11,018 nucleotides of DNA from Chryseobacterium gleum (GTDB taxonomy: Bacteria; Bacteroidota; Bacteroidia; Flavobacteriales_D; Crocinitomicaceae), in NCBI GenBank assembly GCA_943326825.2, contig CALPUT020000050.1, forward strand, positions 1 through 11,018. Reading direction: 5' to 3'. Made by a program: the position numbers and the translations under genes. The notes below the pieces were generated by a model, which was not told where the DNA came from, searched no databases, and was given only the letters and a program-made list of their open reading frames with translations. Below are positions 7,095 to 11,018 of this stretch, piece after piece (within the stretch, counting starts at the first letter, position 1; every line of letters begins with the position of its first letter).

Positions 7095-8116
7095 AAATAC
7101 TAATTGTCGGTTCAAATTCAATTCATGTTTCTTCTTATGTCACAAGTTTGGCAGAGAAAGAATCAGCTATTTATCTATTGGCTGAAGAGAAATGCGATTT
7201 TGATCAAGTGAAAGAAGAACATTTAGTCAATTTAAGAAGTTTAAATCCAATTTCGATTGTAAAAAATTATTTACGTCTAAAAGCTATATTAAAGTCGCTT
7301 CAACCAGAAATTATTCATATTCATCAAATAAATCGTTTAGCTTATTTTGTTTCCAGAGCTGCTTCGAAATTACAGTTGCCAATTGTGTCAACCGCATGGG
7401 GAAGTGACGTTTTGTTGATTCCATTTAAAAATAGTTTCTTTCGATTTTTGACAACAAAAACTCTTCAGCGATCTAATTTTGTAACTGCTGATGCAAACGT
7501 GATGGTTGAGGCGATGCAAAAATTAGATAATTCAGTTTCAAAATATCAACTTCTTCAATATGGAATAGAATTGGTAGATGAACAAGAAAAATTAAACATT
7601 GTATATTCAAATCGATTACATAAATCTCTATATCGAATAGATCAAATCATTCGCTATTTTAATGATTTCAGCAAAAAGCATAGTGATTGGAAATTAGTTG
7701 TTGCTGGGTCAGGTGATCAAACGGATCGATTAAGAGAGCTTGTAACTGAAAATCAATTGAGCGATAAAGTTGAGTTTGTAGGTTGGTTAAATTCCTCGGA
7801 AAATAAAGAATGGTATTCAAAATCAAAAATTTATATTTCTATTCCCGAATCTGACGGAACTTCTGTAAGTGTATTGGAAGCTATGTCTGCAGGATGTATT
7901 CCAGTTTTATCAGATTTACCAGTTTCACATGAATGGATTGTCAACAATGTCAATGGAATTATTGAAACGACCGAGGAAAATCCACTTGAAAAATCATTGG
8001 AACTTAATTTTCAAGAAGCAAAAATTTTGAATAAGCAATTGGTGAAAGAAAAAGCATCAAGAAATGCTTGCACAGATCAATTTATTGAATTGTATAAAAA
8101 GTCAATTGGGAAATGA
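7091..8116 (+). CDS. GT4 glycosyltransferase with D-x7-E motif
   Basis: This 341-residue protein is at the compact end for GT4. The N-terminal domain has IVGSNSIHVSSY near the start, an IHIHQIN strand at about residues 75-81, and AWGSDV with W103-G-S-D106. The C-terminal domain contains LYRIDQII, KLVVAGSGDQ, VEFVGWL and then E253-S-D255-G-T-S-V-S-V-L-E263-A-M-S-A-G. D255 and E263 form a D-x7-E version of the GT4 E-x7-E donor-site motif. The same DG-x-S-x-SV-x-E pattern occurs in both modules of the tandem glycosyltransferase, so these may be related branches. It lacks membrane helices and is probably cytoplasmic, adding one sugar to the lipid-linked repeat unit. Start and stop both overlap the neighbours by 4 bases (ATGA), a sign of translational coupling. 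Sugar specificity is unknown. Confidence 0.86.
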   Translation: MKILIVGSNSIHVSSYVTSLAEKESAIYLLAEEKCDFDQVKEEHLVNLRSLNPISIVKNYLRLKAILKSLQPEIIHIHQINRLAYFVSRAASKLQLPIVSTAWGSDVLLIPFKNSFFRFLTTKTLQRSNFVTADANVMVEAMQKLDNSVSKYQLLQYGIELVDEQEKLNIVYSNRLHKSLYRIDQIIRYFNDFSKKHSDWKLVVAGSGDQTDRLRELVTENQLSDKVEFVGWLNSSENKEWYSKSKIYISIPESDGTSVSVLEAMSAGCIPVLSDLPVSHEWIVNNVNGIIETTEENPLEKSLELNFQEAKILNKQLVKEKASRNACTDQFIELYKKSIGK

Positions 8117-9360
8117 AAGTCGAAATGAAATACATACAATTATTAAGTATTTATCTTGGATTGGTTGCTTTTGGGATAGTAGTGCTTCCAAAAATGACTG
8201 GCTTGTTCTTATTAGGACTGATAATTATTGTTGTTTATGGATTCATTAAAAAAGAGTTGATTTTTAAATTGAACAAATTAGGATCACTTTTTATTTTAAT
8301 GTATTTAGCTTTTTTGATTGGAACTATTTTTACACACAATACGCCTTTAGCTCTTCGATATGTTGAGAATAAATTGTCGTATCTGTTATTTCCACTATTG
8401 TTTTCATTCAAGCCAAAAGAAGAGTTAAAATTAAATTGGAGTTATATTGGATTTATTTCTGGAACTTTATTGATAACGATATTAGGCCTTGTTAAAGGAG
8501 TTTATTGTTATTTAGGCCCAACAGGAACGAGAGGATGTATTCTAGCATCTTCAGTTTCTCCATTTATACATCCAACTTATTTAACAGTGTATTTAATGAT
8601 TTCGATTGGAATTGTTTTAAAAGGATGGAAAGAAGAATGGCTTTATTTTAATAAGAAATGGATGATTCCTTTTCTGATTTTTGCAATTTTAATGCAAGGC
8701 TTGTTGTTAAGTCTTTCAGGTATATTATTCTTGTTCATTTTAATTGGGATCTATTGCCTTTATTGGCTGAAAAAGAAAGTCAATAAGCTAATCTTTTACA
8801 CTTCAATTCTAATTTTACCTTTAATTGGTTATTTTTCGATTACAAATATCCCTCAAATTGAAGGGGAATGGTACAATGCGAAATGGTATGCAGATGAATA
8901 CTTGAAAAGTCCTGATGCTTTTGTGAAATCGAGAGTCTACCCAATGTCAGGAACGGAAGTTCGAATTGTGATGTGGACAGCTGCAGTTAAAGCCATTCAA
9001 AAACATCCACTTGGTGTAGGAACGGGGAATGTAGATGAATATTTAGCAAAAGAATTAAATTTATTAAATCAAAAGGAATTAGCGAAAGAAGAGTTGAATC
9101 CTCACAATCAATTTTTTCAAACGACTTTAGAAATAGGTGTTTTTGGGATACTAATTTTGCTTTCAATAATTGGTTATGGTTTTTATTCTGCATTTAAAGA
9201 AAACGATTATTTATTGATGTTGATTGTCGGTAGTTTATTCTTTAATTCCCTTTTTGAATCAATGCTGCAACGACATAGTGGTATCGTTATTTACACTTTT
9301 TGGATTTGTTTATTATCTATTCTTTATTTGAAAAAAGAGAAAGATCAAAAAATAGGATAA
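8113..9360 (+). CDS. Polytopic O-antigen ligase/polymerase-like protein (Wzy/WaaL superfamily), copy B
   Basis: This 415-residue protein has about ten or more membrane segments. The Wzy_C signature is present: K297-H-P-L-G-V-G-T-G-N (297-306), then N329-P-H331-N-Q, followed by LEIGVFGILILL and further helices. A second histidine motif, IHPTY with H153, lies after a Cys/Gly loop (about 137-150), a pattern I associate with Bacteroidota O-antigen ligase-like proteins. The hydrophilic stretch at about 240-295 is the likely periplasmic loop. Apart from the shared motif it is not visibly similar to copy A at the start of the operon, so the two are not a recent duplication. One may polymerise and the other ligate, but I cannot assign which. 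The start at ATG 8113 overlaps the upstream stop in ATGA; ATG 8125 is a less favoured alternative. One base separates it from the next gene. Confidence 0.82.
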   Translation: MKVEMKYIQLLSIYLGLVAFGIVVLPKMTGLFLLGLIIIVVYGFIKKELIFKLNKLGSLFILMYLAFLIGTIFTHNTPLALRYVENKLSYLLFPLLFSFKPKEELKLNWSYIGFISGTLLITILGLVKGVYCYLGPTGTRGCILASSVSPFIHPTYLTVYLMISIGIVLKGWKEEWLYFNKKWMIPFLIFAILMQGLLLSLSGILFLFILIGIYCLYWLKKKVNKLIFYTSILILPLIGYFSITNIPQIEGEWYNAKWYADEYLKSPDAFVKSRVYPMSGTEVRIVMWTAAVKAIQKHPLGVGTGNVDEYLAKELNLLNQKELAKEELNPHNQFFQTTLEIGVFGILILLSIIGYGFYSAFKENDYLLMLIVGSLFFNSLFESMLQRHSGIVIYTFWICLLSILYLKKEKDQKIG

Positions 9361-9361
9361 A

Positions 9362-10579
9362 ATGAGATTATTAATATTGACACAATATTATCCACCAGAA
9401 ATTGGTGCTCCTCAAAATAGACTTCATGAATTGGCTATTCGCTTAAAGGCAAATGGAATTGACGTAGAAGTATTAACTGCTATGCCAAATTATCCTAAAA
9501 TGGAAATTCAAGAAGCTTATTTAGGTGGTAAAATAAAAGAAGAAGTTATTGATGGAATTAGTGTTCATAGAGCTAAAATTTATGTTTCAAAATCAAAGTC
9601 TATAATTAGTCGTTTGTTAAACTATTTTAGTTTTGTTGTAACTTCTTATTTTCGAGGAAGAAAACTTGGTAAATTTGATTTTTTAATGGTTGAGTCACCA
9701 CCATTGTTTTTAGGTTATTCGGCAATGGCTTTAAGTAGAAAGATAAAGGCGAAATTAATTTTTAATGTTTCAGACTTATGGCCTGAAAGTGCAGAGAAAT
9801 TAGATTTAGTAACAAATAAACATCTTTTGAAATTAGCTTATAATTTGGAGGAGAAGTGTTACAAAAAAGCATTTTTAGTTACTGGTCAAACAAATGGCAT
9901 AGTATCAAATATTAAACAAAGATTTCCCTCAACAGATGTTTATTGGCTACCAAATGGTGTAGATTTAGAATATTATAATCCAACGAAAGTTTTGGAGAAT
10001 GGATTCCGTAAAAAACATCAATTCAAAGAGGAAGATGTATTGTTTTTTTATGGAGGAATTTTAGGATATGCTCAAGGATTACATGTAATTCTAAAAGCGG
10101 CTTCAGATAAAAATTGTCCTTCAAATGTTCAATTTATTATTCAAGGATCAGGACCTGAAAAAGAAGAATTGGAAAATCTGAAGAAAGAATTAAATCTTTC
10201 AAATGTCCATTTTTTACCGCCTGTTACAAAAACTGAAATGCCAGGTATTTTAAAGGAAATTGATATTGCTTTGGTTCCACTTCGTAAATTAGAACTTTTT
10301 GAAGGAGCTATTCCTTCTAAAATATTTGAAGCATTAGCAATGGAAGTACCTCTTTTGTTAGGTGTTGATGGTGAAGCAAGAAAACATTTTATTGAAAATG
10401 CTCAAGCTGGATTTTTCTTCGAACCTGAAAATCATATTGATCTAATTGAAAAGGTGAATTATCTTGCAAATAATAGGTCGATTATCAATGAAATGGGTAT
10501 AAATGGAAGAAATTATGTCAATATTCATTTTAATAGAAATAAGATTGCCTCTGATTTGCTAAATAAATTGTCAAGTTAA
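9362..10579 (+). CDS. WbuB-like GT4 glycosyltransferase
   Basis: This is a 405-residue, full-length GT-B protein. Its N-terminus, LTQYYPPEIGAPQNRLHELA (6-25), and the following PNYPK segment are typical of the WbuB/WcaI-like branch of GT4. Further landmarks are VSDLWPES (136-143), LPNGVD, FFYGGILGYAQGL (228-240), which opens the C-terminal Rossmann domain, and EGAIPSKIFEALAMEVPLL from residue 314, with S319/K320 and E323 in the donor site. Characterised WbuB transfers an N-acetyl-fucosamine residue in O-antigen synthesis; by family analogy this enzyme probably transfers an amino- or deoxy-sugar, but the exact sugar is inference. It starts one base after the previous stop, with a weak AGGA at 9354-9357. 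The next gene, a sugar aminotransferase, fits a supply of amino-sugar donors. Confidence 0.87.
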   Translation: MRLLILTQYYPPEIGAPQNRLHELAIRLKANGIDVEVLTAMPNYPKMEIQEAYLGGKIKEEVIDGISVHRAKIYVSKSKSIISRLLNYFSFVVTSYFRGRKLGKFDFLMVESPPLFLGYSAMALSRKIKAKLIFNVSDLWPESAEKLDLVTNKHLLKLAYNLEEKCYKKAFLVTGQTNGIVSNIKQRFPSTDVYWLPNGVDLEYYNPTKVLENGFRKKHQFKEEDVLFFYGGILGYAQGLHVILKAASDKNCPSNVQFIIQGSGPEKEELENLKKELNLSNVHFLPPVTKTEMPGILKEIDIALVPLRKLELFEGAIPSKIFEALAMEVPLLLGVDGEARKHFIENAQAGFFFEPENHIDLIEKVNYLANNRSIINEMGINGRNYVNIHFNRNKIASDLLNKLSS

Positions 10580-10588
10580 TTAACTTTG
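10555..10588 (+). promoter_or_regulatory. Candidate Bacteroidota-type promoter before the aminotransferase gene
   Basis: TAACTTTG at 10581-10588 matches the TAnnTTTG -7 consensus of Bacteroidota sigma factors at every fixed position. TTTG at 10555-10558, inside the end of the glycosyltransferase gene, would serve as the -33 element with a 22-base spacer, at the long end of the usual range. Transcription would start near 10594-10596, leaving a leader of only about a dozen bases before ATG 10607. The 27-base gap here is the only real spacing in the operon after 268, which makes an internal promoter plausible. Such motifs are common by chance in AT-rich DNA. Confidence 0.4.
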
Positions 10589-10606
10589 TGATAAATAGTT
10601 TATATT

Positions 10607-11018
10607 ATGATTCCATTTTCACCCCCAAATATTAATCAAAAAGCAATTGATGAAGTTGTTAAAGTTTTGCAATCTGGTTGGATTACAACAGGACCAAGAA
10701 CGAAAGCTTTTGAGAAAGAAATTACTGAATACTGTGGTAATCAAGCAACATTGTGTTTAAATAGCGCAACAGCAGGTTTAGAAACAATTTTAAGGTGGTT
10801 TGGTGTTGGAGAAGGGGATGAAGTTATTTTACCGGCTTATACTTATTCAGCAACAGCAAATGTGGTAATGCATTGTGGAGCAAAACCTGTTTTTGTTGAT
10901 GTTAATGCACACGATTTTAATATTTCATACAAAGAAATTGAAAAAGCAATAACAGCGAAAACAAAAGTTATAATGCCGGTTGATTTTGGAGGTTATCCTT
11001 GTGATTACAATGAAATAA
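10607..11018 (+). CDS. DegT/DnrJ/EryC1/StrS-family sugar aminotransferase, N-terminal part (cut by the window end)
   Basis: The frame is open from ATG 10607 to the last base, giving 137 residues of a protein that in this family usually has about 370-400. It is a PLP-dependent enzyme expected to transfer an amino group, typically from glutamate, to a keto sugar nucleotide. Visible family landmarks in order are an SGWITTGPRTKAFE segment near residues 23-36, CLNSATAGLETIL with the Ser-Ala-Thr loop that contacts the cofactor phosphate, GEGDEVILPAYTYSATANVV, GAKPVFVDV and KVIMPVDFGGYPCD. The catalytic lysine that binds PLP lies beyond the window, so activity cannot be checked. The gene is separated from the upstream glycosyltransferase by 27 bases that hold a possible promoter. 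Family members make the amino sugars of O-antigens, capsules and glycoproteins; the actual sugar here is not determined. Confidence 0.9.
   Translation, partial: MIPFSPPNINQKAIDEVVKVLQSGWITTGPRTKAFEKEITEYCGNQATLCLNSATAGLETILRWFGVGEGDEVILPAYTYSATANVVMHCGAKPVFVDVNAHDFNISYKEIEKAITAKTKVIMPVDFGGYPCDYNEI

Noticed and set aside
8064..8249. Short + strand frame of 61 codons spanning the junction of two genes
   Set aside because: It overlaps the end of the GT4 gene and the start of ligase/polymerase copy B in another frame, and its translation resembles no domain.

Overview
The window is strongly AT-rich and reads left to right on the + strand only. It opens with the last 64 codons of RNase Y (rny), followed by eight tightly packed complete genes and the start of a ninth that together look like part of a cell-surface polysaccharide (O-antigen or capsule) locus. 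The lack of good Shine-Dalgarno sequences before most genes, the A-rich start regions and one match to the TAnnTTTG promoter consensus suggest a low-GC member of the Bacteroidota, probably Flavobacteriales. That placement is inferred from sequence style and protein character, not from a search.

Layout: rny 3' end (1-195); a strong hairpin that probably terminates rny (217-248); polytopic O-antigen ligase/polymerase-like protein A (268-1668); Wzx-type flippase (1658-2926); a 612-residue glycosyltransferase made of two tandem copies of one ~305-residue module (2910-4748); a GT4-like glycosyltransferase (4738-5958); a membrane O-acyltransferase of the acyltransferase-3 family (5961-7094); a GT4 glycosyltransferase (7091-8116); O-antigen ligase/polymerase-like protein B (8113-9360); a WbuB-like GT4 glycosyltransferase (9362-10579); and, after a 27-bp gap holding a probable promoter, the 5' part of a DegT/DnrJ/EryC1/StrS sugar aminotransferase (10607 to the window end). 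No intergenic stretch exceeds 75 bases.

How the genes fit together: the pattern is a Wzx/Wzy-dependent pathway. The glycosyltransferases (five catalytic modules in four proteins) would build a lipid-linked oligosaccharide on the cytoplasmic face, the acyltransferase would decorate it, the flippase would move it across the inner membrane, and the two Wzy/WaaL-like proteins would polymerise it and/or transfer it to an acceptor. The aminotransferase begins the part of the locus that makes amino-sugar nucleotides. The initiating phosphoglycosyl transferase, chain-length regulator and export genes are not in the window.

The most unusual item is the tandem-duplicated glycosyltransferase at 2910-4748. 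The presence of two different Wzy/WaaL-like proteins in one operon comes second. I see no RNA genes, CRISPR arrays, insertion sequences or broken genes, and nothing that proves an entirely new kind of system.
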